NCBI RefSeq assembly: GCF_017916455.1
Contig: NZ_JAFMSY010000001.1
Coordinates: forward strand, 1,409,977 to 1,473,976
Source of the DNA: Nocardioides xinjiangensis
GTDB taxonomy: Bacteria; Actinomycetota; Actinomycetes; Propionibacteriales; Nocardioidaceae
DNA: 64,000 nt
Reading direction: 5' to 3'
Numbering within the stretch: position 1 is the first letter of the stretch; each line of letters begins with the position of its first letter. This document shows positions 35,327 to 46,875 of this stretch, piece by piece. Under the pieces are notes generated by a model that was not told the DNA's origin, did not search any database, and worked only from the letters and a program-made list of their open reading frames with translations. The translations under genes were made by a program, and so were the position numbers.

Positions 35327-37210
35327 ATGTCCAGCACCACGAAGCTGTCGGTCGGCGTGGCCGGCCTGTGCGCCATCGCACTGGCCGCCACCACCGCACC
35401 CGTCACCACGGCCACCGCATCGGCCGACGAGGACGCCCGTCCCGTCGCGCTGCTCAGCGCCGCGCCGGCCGCGCGCGCCACACCGGGCGCCGCGGGTGAG
35501 CGGTCCCGGGCCGTCCGCATCGACACCGCCGCGCTGCGCGGCGTGCGAGCCGGCGACCAGGTCAGGCTCGACCTGTTCGGCGACGCCAGCGTCGTCGCGG
35601 CCGTCGCCGACCGCGACACCGCGGACGGCGTCACCTCGTGGACGGGCGCGCTCGTCGGCACGGCCGGCACGTTCAGCGCCGTCGAGGTCGACGGCGTCGC
35701 GCACGTCAGCGTGACGTCCGCCGAGGACGGCTCCTTCGAGGTGCGCAGCACCGGCAGCGGCGGCTACGAGGTCGTCGAGGTCCCGGCGAACCCGGCGGCC
35801 GGTGACGACGCCGTACGACCGGGCGACGAGCACGCGCTCCACGCCGCCGAGGACGCCGGGCACGCGGGGCATGCCGGGCACGCAGAGGACACCGGGGACG
35901 CCGGCGCGCCGGACGGTCGGGCCGCGCGCAGCACCGACGCCTCCGAGGCGCCGGTCGCCGCGGACGCTCCGTCGGTGATCGACGTGGCCATCGTCTACCC
36001 GGCCTCGCTCCCCGCGCAGTTCGGCACCCCCGCCATGGAGGCGATGTTCGCCCAGGGCATCGCCCAGACCAACCAGGCCCTCGCCGCCTCGGGCGTCGGC
36101 ACCACGGTGCGCCTCGTCGGGACCCGCCAGGTCGCCGCTCCGCAGGCGTCGACCCTGATGGCCAACTACACGGCGCTCGGGACGCCCCGTGACGGCGTCT
36201 TCGACGAGGCGCAGGCACTGCGCGAGGAGACGCACGCCGACCTCGTGAGCCTCTGGCTCGGCGGCACCTACCCCTCCGGGACGTCCTGCGGGCTCGGGTC
36301 GCTCGGCGGCTCCAGCCCCCAGCACGACCCCGAGCGCGCCGCGTGGACGGTGGTGTGGGCCGACAGGTGCGCCGTCGGCAACCTCACCTTCGCGCACGAG
36401 ATCGGCCACAACCTCAGCGCCGACCACGACGCCAGCGCCTCCGCTCCTCCCACCGGCGGCAAGCCGTACGCCCGCGGCTACGTCGACGTGGCGGGGAAGT
36501 TCGTGACGGTGATGGCGTACCAGAACAGCTGCAGCGACTGCACCCGCATCGGCTACTTCTCGAACCCCGGCGTGTCCTACGGCGGCCGGCCCACCGGCAC
36601 CCCCGCCGCACACAACGCCCTCGCCATCAGCGAGCAGGTCGGTGCCGTCGCGAACTACCGGCAGTCGCAGATCTACCCGGGGCAGGTCAGCATCGCCGGG
36701 CGCGCCCGCTCCAAGGGCACCGCCTCGGCCGCCTCGACCCCCTGGGCGCCCGCCGTCACGCTGGGCTACCAGTGGCTGCTCGACGGGGTCGCCGTCCCGG
36801 GCGCCACGGGCAGCACCTTCAGGCTCTCGCGCCGCGACATCGGCAAGGTCCTCACCCTCCAGGTGTCCGGCTCGGCGCCCTGGTACCAGACGGTCGCGGT
36901 CACCACGCCGCCCGTCGTCGTCGGCAAGGCCCAGTTCAGGACCTCGCGACCCAGGCTGAGCGGCGTGCCCCGCGCCGGGCGGGTCCTGTCGGTGACGGTG
37001 AAGGGCTGGAAGCCCAAGCCGGCCAAGAAGGGCGTCAAGGTGCGCTACCAGTGGCTGAAGAACGGGAAGAAGATCAAGGGCGCCAGGAAGGCGACCTACC
37101 GCGTCCGCCCCAAGGACCGCGGCACGAAGATCTCCGTCCGCGTCACGACCAAGGCCACCGGCTACGAGAAGGCCTCACGCACCTCGAGGAAGGTCAAGGT
37201 CCGCCGCTGA
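35327..37210 (+). CDS. Secreted reprolysin-like zinc metalloprotease with two C-terminal Ig-like repeats
   Basis: A 627-residue exported protein. A signal peptide ends near residue 32 (TATASA). A propeptide-like part with a HAG-rich stretch (about 180-195) follows. The protease domain carries HEIGHNLSADHD, with H357, E358, H361 and H367, the metzincin pattern, then a VMAYQN Met-turn. Two repeats at the C-terminus (YQWLLDG..., YQWLKNGKKIKG...) are Ig-like wall or surface domains. A GA(G)AAGGGGGA purine-rich site precedes the ATG. Substrate unknown. Confidence 0.88.
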   Translation: MSSTTKLSVGVAGLCAIALAATTAPVTTATASADEDARPVALLSAAPAARATPGAAGERSRAVRIDTAALRGVRAGDQVRLDLFGDASVVAAVADRDTADGVTSWTGALVGTAGTFSAVEVDGVAHVSVTSAEDGSFEVRSTGSGGYEVVEVPANPAAGDDAVRPGDEHALHAAEDAGHAGHAGHAEDTGDAGAPDGRAARSTDASEAPVAADAPSVIDVAIVYPASLPAQFGTPAMEAMFAQGIAQTNQALAASGVGTTVRLVGTRQVAAPQASTLMANYTALGTPRDGVFDEAQALREETHADLVSLWLGGTYPSGTSCGLGSLGGSSPQHDPERAAWTVVWADRCAVGNLTFAHEIGHNLSADHDASASAPPTGGKPYARGYVDVAGKFVTVMAYQNSCSDCTRIGYFSNPGVSYGGRPTGTPAAHNALAISEQVGAVANYRQSQIYPGQVSIAGRARSKGTASAASTPWAPAVTLGYQWLLDGVAVPGATGSTFRLSRRDIGKVLTLQVSGSAPWYQTVAVTTPPVVVGKAQFRTSRPRLSGVPRAGRVLSVTVKGWKPKPAKKGVKVRYQWLKNGKKIKGARKATYRVRPKDRGTKISVRVTTKATGYEKASRTSRKVKVRR

Positions 37211-37214
37211 GACG

Positions 37215-37262
37215 CGGACGTCCTACGGACGCGCGAGGCATCGCGCGTCCGTGGGACGTCCG
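37215..37262. terminator. Bidirectional hairpin between convergent genes
   Basis: Arms of 22 bases with one mismatch (outer GGACGTCC, inner ACGGACGCGCGA and complements) enclose GGCA. The hairpin lies between the metalloprotease stop and the CPBP protease stop. Confidence 0.75.
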
Positions 37263-37266
37263 GACA

Positions 37267-38100
37267 TCACAGGGTCGGCAGCCAGTCGACCCGCCCGGCG
37301 AGCGCGGCGTACCCCACGAACGCGCCCACGTCGAGCAGCGTGTGCGCCACCACGAACGGCAGCACCCGTCCCCAGCGCCGGAAGAGCCAGCCGAAGAGCA
37401 GCCCCATCGCGAGGTTGCCGACGAAGCCGCCGAGCCCCTGGTAGAGGTGGTAGCTGCCGCGCAGCAGCGCCGCGAGCCCGATCGCCGCGGAGTCGCCGAA
37501 GCCGATCTGGCGCAGCCGCACCTGCACGAAGCCGAGCACGACCAGCTCCTCGAGCACCGCGTTCTCCGCGGCCGCGAGCACCAGAACCGGCACCTGCCAC
37601 CACTCCCCCGGCAACGACTGGGCGACGACGGTGAGGTTGGTGCCGAGCGCGAAGGTCGCAAGGTAGAACACCACGCCGAGCGACCCGACGCCCGCGGCCA
37701 GCAGGGCCCCGCGGCCCCAGTCGGCCCCCGTGCTCCAGCCGCCGTCGCGGGCCCAGACGTCGCGCAGACGGGTGCCGGAGCGCACGAGGAGGTACGCCGC
37801 CAGGGCGACGGGCACGAGCGCGAAGGCGATCCGCAGCAGCTGGTAGGTCAGGTCGAGCCACGGCCGGTCCGGCGCGAGCGAGTTGTTGAGGGTCGCCGCT
37901 TGCGCGGACAGCGGCCCGGGCGCGGTGAGCGCCGAGACGATGCTGACGACCGAGTAGACCGCACTGCGGCCGAGGGAGAGGAGCAGCACGAGCGCCAGCT
38001 CCGTCCAGAGCAGCGCCTTCGCTAGGTCGGGCACGCCGCCCGGCACCGGCGTGTCCCGCAGCTTCCACCACGGGCGCGCGGCGTCGGTCAGGGTGCTCAC
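37267..38100 (-). CDS. CPBP-family intramembrane metalloprotease (CAAX/Abi type)
   Basis: A 277-residue membrane protein with about eight helices. The three catalytic elements are the EE pair in ENAVLEELVVLGFVQVR (arginine after five), the histidine in GSYHLYQGLGG and the histidine in VVAHTLLDV. Bacterial CPBP proteins take part in bacteriocin immunity or membrane-protein processing; the substrate is unknown. GTG 38100 is 6 bases after GATGCT. No peptide gene is visible next to it. Confidence 0.87.
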   Translation of the reverse strand: MSTLTDAARPWWKLRDTPVPGGVPDLAKALLWTELALVLLLSLGRSAVYSVVSIVSALTAPGPLSAQAATLNNSLAPDRPWLDLTYQLLRIAFALVPVALAAYLLVRSGTRLRDVWARDGGWSTGADWGRGALLAAGVGSLGVVFYLATFALGTNLTVVAQSLPGEWWQVPVLVLAAAENAVLEELVVLGFVQVRLRQIGFGDSAAIGLAALLRGSYHLYQGLGGFVGNLAMGLLFGWLFRRWGRVLPFVVAHTLLDVGAFVGYAALAGRVDWLPTL

Positions 38101-38106
38101 CCTGAC

Positions 38107-38112
38107 AGCATC
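38107..38112 (-). promoter_or_regulatory. -10-like box before CPBP gene
   Basis: On the minus strand GATGCT lies 6 bases before the GTG at 38100. It is an imperfect but correctly spaced match. Confidence 0.35.
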
Positions 38113-38181
38113 CCCCAGCGGCCAACTGCGCACCGGCCGCCCCGGCACCCGCCCGCGCCCGCCTGCACCGCTCGAGGGGCC

Positions 38182-39381
38182 TCAGCCCAGCGGTCGCTCG
38201 TGGACCACGGGCACCAGGGCCACCGCCACCAGCGGGAACAGCGCCGCGAGCGCGAACGTGCCGGCGTACCCCGCACTCGCGACGGCGAGCCCGCCGATCG
38301 GCGGCACGAGCGCCGCCGCGAGGAACTGGGCGGTGTTCTGCACGCCCAGCGCGCGACCTGACCAGCTCGGCCCGGCGCGCTCGGCGACGGCCGTGAACGC
38401 CAGGCCGTTGTCGGCGACGGTGATGATCGTCGCGACGACGAGGAGCGGCACGGCGACCGCTGCGTCGACGCCGGCCGCGAGGCCGAGCAGCGCCATCGAC
38501 AGGCCCGCCGCGATCGCGACCCACCGCAGCGGGCGCATCCGCGACGCCACGTGGTCGGAGAGCTGACCCGCCCCGATGCGGCCGAGCGCCGCGAGCAGTT
38601 GCGTGCTCGCGACGAGCGACCCGGCCGCGGCGGGCTCCCAGCCCCGCTCCTGGATGAGCCACACCAGCGCGAAGGTCCAGACGACGAACTGGGGCACCAC
38701 GAGCAGGACCGAGACACCGTGGATCCGGGCGAGGTAGCGGTCGCGGTGGTAGGGATTCGGGGCGGCTCCTGCCTCCGGAGCGGTCCGCGGCGGATCCAGC
38801 ACGACCAGCGCGACGACGACGGCCGCGGCGGCGCAGGCGATCGTGGGCACCCAGAGCGCGGCACGCACGCCTTCGGCATGGGCGACGACGGGCACGGTCA
38901 GGGCAGCGACGCCCACGCCGACCGGCTGGGCCATCTGGCGGATGCCCATCGCCAGCCCGCGCCGCCGCGGCGGGAACCAGCCGGCCACGACGCGTCCCGA
39001 CGCGGCGTTCGTCGAGGCAGCGGCAGCCCCGCCGAGGAAGAGCGCAGCGGCGAGGAGCGCGCCGTCGGACGCCGCGACGGCCAGCAGACCGGCCAGCGTC
39101 GCGAGGCCCAGGCCGGCGAGCAGTGCCAGTCGTTCACCGCGCCGGTCGGTGAACCAGCCCCAGGCGACGAGCGTCAGCATCACGCCGACCATCGGAGCCG
39201 CCGTCACGAGGCCGGCCTCCGCGAGGCCCATGCCGCGCTGGTCGTGCAGCGCCGGGATGAGGAAGACCGCGCCGTTGGTCATCACGGCTGCGGCTGCCTG
39301 CGCCGCCGTGCTCGCCGCGAGCATCGCCCATCGCCGGGCGGTGCCGACCGGGCTGCGGTCGACCAGCCTGCTTCCCGTCAC
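38182..39381 (-). CDS. MFS transporter
   Basis: A 399-residue major facilitator with twelve helices. The loop 2-3 motif is WGWFTDRRGERLALL (G-x3-D-R-x-G-x-R), with a weaker copy at GRIGAGQLSDHVASR in the second half, and a large central loop rich in Pro and Arg. The GAVFLIPALHDQRGMGLAEAG start is typical of NNP/oxalate-formate-like or drug:H+ antiporter subfamilies. Substrate unknown. GTG 39381 is 6 bases after TAGCGT. Confidence 0.88.
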   Translation of the reverse strand: MTGSRLVDRSPVGTARRWAMLAASTAAQAAAAVMTNGAVFLIPALHDQRGMGLAEAGLVTAAPMVGVMLTLVAWGWFTDRRGERLALLAGLGLATLAGLLAVAASDGALLAAALFLGGAAAASTNAASGRVVAGWFPPRRRGLAMGIRQMAQPVGVGVAALTVPVVAHAEGVRAALWVPTIACAAAAVVVALVVLDPPRTAPEAGAAPNPYHRDRYLARIHGVSVLLVVPQFVVWTFALVWLIQERGWEPAAAGSLVASTQLLAALGRIGAGQLSDHVASRMRPLRWVAIAAGLSMALLGLAAGVDAAVAVPLLVVATIITVADNGLAFTAVAERAGPSWSGRALGVQNTAQFLAAALVPPIGGLAVASAGYAGTFALAALFPLVAVALVPVVHERPLG

Positions 39382-39387
39382 GGCTGC

Positions 39388-39393
39388 ACGCTA
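39388..39393 (-). promoter_or_regulatory. -10 box of leaderless MFS promoter
   Basis: On the minus strand TAGCGT lies 6 bases before the GTG at 39381. Confidence 0.55.
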
Positions 39394-39456
39394 GGCGCCG
39401 GCGCGGACCGGCGCCCAGCGTGTTCCACCGCCCGAGATTCGGACGGCCGCCCGGGA

Positions 39457-42039
<2,583 letters not shown>

Positions 42040-42108
42040 CTCAGTCTCCTGGGTCACGGACGGATCTGCGGGGACCACTCTGGTCCCACCTCGGTCAACG
42101 CGCCAGGA

Positions 42109-42129
42109 GTTGAGTCGATTCCCCTCAAC
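42109..42129. promoter_or_regulatory. HAIR-like HspR operator upstream of clpB
   Basis: GTTGAGT-N7-CCTCAAC matches the HAIR consensus CTTGAGT-N7-ACTCAAG at 11 of 14 positions. It lies 70 bases before the chosen clpB start. Established knowledge: HspR represses dnaK and clpB in many actinobacteria. Confidence 0.6.
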
Positions 42130-42183
42130 TTTGAGGATTTGGGCGAGCTCGGGCTGCCGGCCCCCCTGCCGCCGCCGCCCCCT

Positions 42184-42352
42184 GCGTCATACGAACCCGC
42201 ACGCATAGGTGCCGATCCGCATGACGCTCGCCCCGGGTACGGCCCAGCGTCATACGAACCCGCACCCATAGGTGCCGAACGGCATGACGCTGCGCCCCGG
42301 GCCCCCCTGCGTCATACGAACCCGCACCCATAGGTCCCGGTCCGCATGACGC
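42184..42352. repeat. Three copies of a 44-nt hairpin element
   Basis: Copies at 42184-42227, 42247-42290 and 42309-42352 share GCGTCATACGAACCCGCAC at one end and ATGACGC at the other, giving a 7-bp outer stem. A GCACC-CATA-GGTGC inner stem is intact in copy 2 and weakened in copies 1 and 3. Read on the minus strand, each encloses an 11-residue frame of the form MxxGTYxCGFV. They sit between cobF and clpB. The remainder of the 42040-42356 gap carries the clpB regulatory region. Confidence 0.85.
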
Positions 42353-42356
42353 ACGG

Positions 42357-43097
42357 TCACCGGCGCCGGAGCAGGTAGGTGTCCATCACCCAGCCGTCCG
42401 CGTCCTTCGCGCGCCGGCGGGCGGCGCGGACGTCGTCCACCACGTCGCCCAGCCGCCCCGCGACGAGCTCCTCGTGCGGGCTGCCGAGGTTGGCACCCCA
42501 CCAGATGTCCCACGCGCCGGGGAGGGAGGCCGCCTGCAGCCCGCCGTCGAGCATCACGACCAGGTTGTCGTGGCCGGCCGCGACCTCGCCGTGCAGGCGC
42601 CGGCCGGTCGTCACCAGCACCGGCCGGCCGACCTCGTGCAGCACGATCCGGTGCCGGGCCGCGAGGAGCGAGAGCGCGGAGACCCCAGGCAGCACGTCGT
42701 ACGGCAGGTCGAGGCGGTCGACGACGCGGATCGTCGAGTCGTAGAACGCCGGGTCGCCCCAGACCAGGAACCCCACCGTCCCGGGCCGACTCGCGATGAG
42801 GCTGCCGTACGCCGCCGCGCGGGCGTCGTGCCAGTCGAGGACCGCGCCGTCGTAGTCGGCCGGGTCGTCGCGGTCGCGCGGGGGGTCGGGGACGGCGACC
42901 AGCTCGACGCCGAGGTCCGCGCAGACGGCGCGGCGCAGCGCGAGCAGCGGGTCGTCCGGACCGTCACCGGAGCCCTTGTCGGCCGCGATGACGTAGTCGC
43001 ACGCCGCGATCGCCTCGCGCGCCTCGGCGGTCAGCTGACCGGGATGGCAGCCGATGCCGACGATGCGGATCCGCGACACCGCGCCGACCTCGATCAC
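42357..43097 (-). CDS. cobF: Precorrin-6A synthase (deacetylating)
   Basis: A 246-residue SAM-dependent methyltransferase of the tetrapyrrole methylase family. It methylates C-1 of precorrin-5 and releases acetate, a step specific to the aerobic B12 route. The opening RIRIVGIGCHPGQLT, GTVGFLVWGDPAFYDST (SAM site) and VLPGVSALSLLAARHRI are CobF-like. GTG 43097 overlaps the cobN stop (GTGA), so cobF is the second gene of the riboswitch-controlled cobN operon. Confidence 0.92.
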   Translation of the reverse strand: MIEVGAVSRIRIVGIGCHPGQLTAEAREAIAACDYVIAADKGSGDGPDDPLLALRRAVCADLGVELVAVPDPPRDRDDPADYDGAVLDWHDARAAAYGSLIASRPGTVGFLVWGDPAFYDSTIRVVDRLDLPYDVLPGVSALSLLAARHRIVLHEVGRPVLVTTGRRLHGEVAAGHDNLVVMLDGGLQAASLPGAWDIWWGANLGSPHEELVAGRLGDVVDDVRAARRRAKDADGWVMDTYLLRRR

Positions 43098-46000
43098 CGG
43101 TCCTCCAGCTCGCCCTCGACGTCGAGGTAGACCTGCTGCAGCGCTGCCATCACCTCGGCGTCCGGGTGCTCCCACAGCCCCCGCTCGGCCGCCTCGTGCA
43201 GCCGCTCGACGATGCCGCGCAGCGCCCACGGGTTGGAGGTGCGCAGGAACTGCTGGGTGGTCTCGTCGAGGACGTACTCCCTGGCCAGCGCCTCGTACAT
43301 CCAGTCGTGCACGACCCCGGCGGTGGCGTCGAAGCCGAAGAGGTAGTCGACGGTGGCGGCGAGCTCGAAGGCACCCTTGTAGCCGTGGCGCTGCATCGCG
43401 CCGATCCAGCGCGGATTGACCACGCGAGCGCGGAAGACGCGGGTGGTCTCCTCCTGCAGCGTCCGGGTGCGGACCGCGTCGGGCGTCGTCGAGTCGCCGA
43501 CGTACGCCCTGGGGTCGCTGCCGGTCAGCGCGCGCACCGTCGCGACCATGCCGCCGTGGTACTGGAAGTAGTCGTCGCTGTCGGCGATGTCGTGCTCGCG
43601 GGTGTCGACGTTCTTGGCCGCGACCTTGATGCGCCGGTAGTTGGTGCGCATGTCGTCGGCGGCCGGCGCCCCGTCGAGGTCGCGGCCGTAGGCGAAGCCG
43701 CCCCACGTCGTGTAGACCTCCGCGAGGTCCTGGTCGCTGCGCCAGCTGCCGGACTCGACGACCTGCAAGATGCCGGCGCCGTACGACCCGGGCTTGGAGC
43801 CGAAGATGCGGGTGGTCGAGCGCCGTTCGTCGCCGTGCTCGGCGAGGTCGGCGCGCGCGTGCGCCCGGACGTGGTTGTGCTCGTCGGGCTCGTCGAGCCC
43901 GGCGACGAGGCGCACGGCGTCGTCGAGCATCGCGACCACGTGGGGGAAGGCGTCGCGGAAGAAGCCCGAGATGCGCACGGTGACGTCGATGCGGGGGCGG
44001 CCGAGCTCGTCGAGCGGGATGACCTGCAGGTCGTTGACCCGGCGGGAGGCCTCGTCCCACACCGGGCGTACGCCGAGCAGGGCGAGCACCTCGGCGACGT
44101 CGTCGCCGCTCGTGCGCATCGCGCTCGTGCCCCACACCGACAGCCCGACGGACTCTGGGTAGCCGCCGGTCTCGGCGACGTACTTCGCGACGAGCGACTC
44201 GGCCATCGCCTGCCCGGTCTGCCACGCCAGCCGCGACGGCACCGCGCGCGGGTCGACGGTGTAGAAGTTGCGGCCGGTCGGCAGCACGTTGACCAGCCCG
44301 CGCAGCGGCGAGCCCGACGGCCCGGCGCTGACGAAGCCGCCGTCGAGCGCGTGGAGCACGGCGTCGAGCTCGTCGGTGGTGCGCGCGAGGCGCGGCACGA
44401 CCTGGGTGGCGGCGAACTCCAGCACCCGCCGGACCTCGAGGTCGTCGTGGAGCTCGGCGGCGCGTGCCGGGTCCCAGTCGGCCTTGTCCATCTGCTCGAC
44501 CAGCTCCCGCGCGAGTGCCTCGACCCGGTCCACCTCGCCCGTGCCCTCGGTGGTCGTGTCGAGCCCCAGGCCCAGCGCGGAGCGCAGCCCCGGCACCGCC
44601 TGCGCCTGTCCGCCGAACACCTGCGCGGCCCGCAGGATCGCGAGCACGAGGTTGACCCGCGCCTCACCTTCCGGGGCCTGGCCGAGCACGTGCAGGCCGT
44701 CGCGGATCTGCGCGTCCTTGATCTCGCACAGCCAGCCGTCGACGTGCATGATGAAGTCGTCGAAGTCCTCCGCGTCCGGCTGCTCCTCGAGCCCGAGGTC
44801 GCGGTGCATCTCCGCGGCGTGCATCAGCTGCCAGATCTCCCCGCGGATCGCCGGGAGCTTGGCCGGGTCCATCGCGGCGATGTTGGCGTGCTCGTCGAGC
44901 AGCTGCTCGAGGCGGGCGATGTCGCCGTAGGACTCCGCGCGCGCCATCGGCGGCACGAGGTGGTCGATGATCGTCGCGTGCGCGCGGCGCTTGGCCTGCG
45001 CGCCCTCGCCCGGGTCGTTGACGAGGAACGGGTAGATGAGCGGCAGGTCGCCGAGCGCCGCGTCGGTGCCGCAGCTCGCCGAGAGCGCGGCGTTCTTGCC
45101 GGGCAGCCACTCCAGCGACCCGTGCTTGCCGAGGTGCACGACCGCGTCGGCGCCGAAGCCGCCCTCCTCGACGGGACTGCGGAGCCACCGGTAGGCGCCG
45201 AGGTAGTGGTGGGTCGGCGCGAGGTCGGGGTCGTGGTAGATCGCGATGGGGTTCTCGCCGAACCCGCGCGGCGGCTGGATGAGCAGCACGACGTTGCCGG
45301 CGCGCACGGTCGCGAGCACGAGCTCGCCGGCGTCGTTGACGAACAGCGACCCGGGCGCCTCGCCCCAGGCCTCGACCATGTCGGCGCGGAGGTCGGCGGG
45401 CAGGTCGGCGGTCCACGCGGCGTACTGCTCCGGGGTGATCCGCGCGTGCGCGTCGGTCAGCTGGGCGTGGGTGAGCCACTCCTCGTCCTGGCCGCCGGCC
45501 GCGATGAGGGCGTGGATGAGCGCGTCGCCGGCCTCGGTCTCGTCGGCCATCTCGAGGATCCGCGTCACCTCGTTGTCGCCGCCGAGGTCGTAGCCCTCCG
45601 CCCGCAGCCGCCGCAGCAGCCGGACCGCCGAGACGGGGGTGTCGAGGCCGACGGCGTTGCCGATGCGGGCGTGCTTGGTCGGGTACGCCGACAGCACCAG
45701 CGCGAGCCGCTTGTCCGCGTTCGGGACGTGGCGCAGGCGCGCGTGCCGCACCGCGATGCCCGCGACGCGGGCGCAGCGCTCGAGGTCGGGGACGTAGTGC
45801 GGCAGCCCGTCGGCGTCGACCTCCTTGAACGAGAACGGCGCGGTGATGATGCGGCCGTCGAACTCCGGGATCGCGATCTGGGTGGCGGAGTCGAGCGGGC
45901 TGACGCCGTCGTCGGACGACTCCCACTCCGCGCGGCTGCTCGTCAGGCAGAGCCCCTGGATGATCGGGATGTCGAGGGCGGACATCCGTGCGACGTCCCA

Positions 46001-46696
46001 CGACTCGTCGTCGCCACCGGCGCCGGCGCCCGCCGGGACGCTGCCGCCCGCGGCGAGGACGGTGACGATCAGCGCGTCCAGCGTGCCGAAGGCGTCGTAC
46101 AGCTCGTCGGGCGCGGCACGCAGCGACCCGGCGAAGATCGGGACGCCGACCGCCCGGCCCGTCGCGTCGACGGCGTCGGCCAGCGCGTGGACGAAGGCGG
46201 TGTTCCCGCTGGCCTCGTGGGCGCGGTAGTAAAGGACACCGATGCGCGGCAGGTCGCTCGTCGCCGCCGGCCTCGCGGCGTACCCCCACTGCGGCAGCAC
46301 CGTCGGCGCCTCGAACCCCTCGCCGGTGAGCAGCACCGTGTCGCTGAGGAACGCGTGGAGCTGGCGGAGGTTGTCCGGCCCGCCCTCGGCGAGGTAGCGG
46401 TGCGCCTCCGCGGCGACCCCCATCGGCACCGACGACAGCTCCATCAGCTCGGCGCTCGGCGTCTGCTCGCCGCCGAGCACGACGACGGGCGTGCCCGTGG
46501 CTGCGATGCGGGTGAAGCCGGAGCATAGGTCCTGCGGCGAGCCCAGCAGCCGGCCGACGACGAGGTCGCAGCCCTCGAACACCTCGGCCATCGACTGGTG
46601 GCCGGGCCGCGCCGGGTTGGCCAGGACGTAGTCGGCGCCGGACGCTCGCGCGCTCAGCAGGTCGGTGTCGGACGTGGACAGCAGCGCGATGCGCAC
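43094..46696 (-). CDS. cobN: Cobaltochelatase subunit CobN
   Basis: A 1200-residue large subunit of the ATP-dependent chelatase that inserts Co2+ into hydrogenobyrinate a,c-diamide. Family marks are FYRAHEAS-type YYRAHEASGNTAFVHAL, PIFAGSLR, HLGKHGSLEWLPGKN and the PLIYPFLVNDPGEGAQAKRRAHA segment. Length is usual for the family. GTG 46696 follows GGGAGGAAACC. It is expected to work with the ChlI/ChlD-type protein encoded at 53770, since no CobS or CobT is present in the window. Confidence 0.95.
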   Translation of the reverse strand: MRIALLSTSDTDLLSARASGADYVLANPARPGHQSMAEVFEGCDLVVGRLLGSPQDLCSGFTRIAATGTPVVVLGGEQTPSAELMELSSVPMGVAAEAHRYLAEGGPDNLRQLHAFLSDTVLLTGEGFEAPTVLPQWGYAARPAATSDLPRIGVLYYRAHEASGNTAFVHALADAVDATGRAVGVPIFAGSLRAAPDELYDAFGTLDALIVTVLAAGGSVPAGAGAGGDDESWDVARMSALDIPIIQGLCLTSSRAEWESSDDGVSPLDSATQIAIPEFDGRIITAPFSFKEVDADGLPHYVPDLERCARVAGIAVRHARLRHVPNADKRLALVLSAYPTKHARIGNAVGLDTPVSAVRLLRRLRAEGYDLGGDNEVTRILEMADETEAGDALIHALIAAGGQDEEWLTHAQLTDAHARITPEQYAAWTADLPADLRADMVEAWGEAPGSLFVNDAGELVLATVRAGNVVLLIQPPRGFGENPIAIYHDPDLAPTHHYLGAYRWLRSPVEEGGFGADAVVHLGKHGSLEWLPGKNAALSASCGTDAALGDLPLIYPFLVNDPGEGAQAKRRAHATIIDHLVPPMARAESYGDIARLEQLLDEHANIAAMDPAKLPAIRGEIWQLMHAAEMHRDLGLEEQPDAEDFDDFIMHVDGWLCEIKDAQIRDGLHVLGQAPEGEARVNLVLAILRAAQVFGGQAQAVPGLRSALGLGLDTTTEGTGEVDRVEALARELVEQMDKADWDPARAAELHDDLEVRRVLEFAATQVVPRLARTTDELDAVLHALDGGFVSAGPSGSPLRGLVNVLPTGRNFYTVDPRAVPSRLAWQTGQAMAESLVAKYVAETGGYPESVGLSVWGTSAMRTSGDDVAEVLALLGVRPVWDEASRRVNDLQVIPLDELGRPRIDVTVRISGFFRDAFPHVVAMLDDAVRLVAGLDEPDEHNHVRAHARADLAEHGDERRSTTRIFGSKPGSYGAGILQVVESGSWRSDQDLAEVYTTWGGFAYGRDLDGAPAADDMRTNYRRIKVAAKNVDTREHDIADSDDYFQYHGGMVATVRALTGSDPRAYVGDSTTPDAVRTRTLQEETTRVFRARVVNPRWIGAMQRHGYKGAFELAATVDYLFGFDATAGVVHDWMYEALAREYVLDETTQQFLRTSNPWALRGIVERLHEAAERGLWEHPDAEVMAALQQVYLDVEGELEDR

Positions 46697-46729
46697 GGTT
46701 TCCTCCCGGGGGTTCTCGCCCCTCGTCGT

Positions 46730-46847
46730 CGGATCCCGCGTGGACCAGTGTCTGGCTGGGACCGGTGATGCTGGCCCTCACAGTGGCGGAACCGCCCCGG
46801 ACTCGCACCGGGTTCCTGGGTTCCACGCAGGTGGCCCGCGCAGCCTA
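46730..46847 (-). promoter_or_regulatory. Cobalamin riboswitch and promoter for cobN-cobF
   Basis: The minus strand carries the B12 aptamer. GAACCCGGTGCGAGTCCGG and the B12-box region CCAGCCAGACACTG are present, and a GCGTGGA/TCCACGC P1 stem closes the fold (about 46733-46830). TAGGCT at 46842-46847 is the -10 box. Cobalamin binding should repress cobNF. Confidence 0.92.
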
Positions 46848-46875
46848 GCGGGTCGCTCGTGCCAAGATCGCCGTC

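Noticed and set aside
43166..46528. Very long open frame (over 1100 codons) antisense to cobN
   Set aside because: It mirrors cobN codon structure; high third-position GC keeps the opposite frame open. The product is low-complexity and matches no family.
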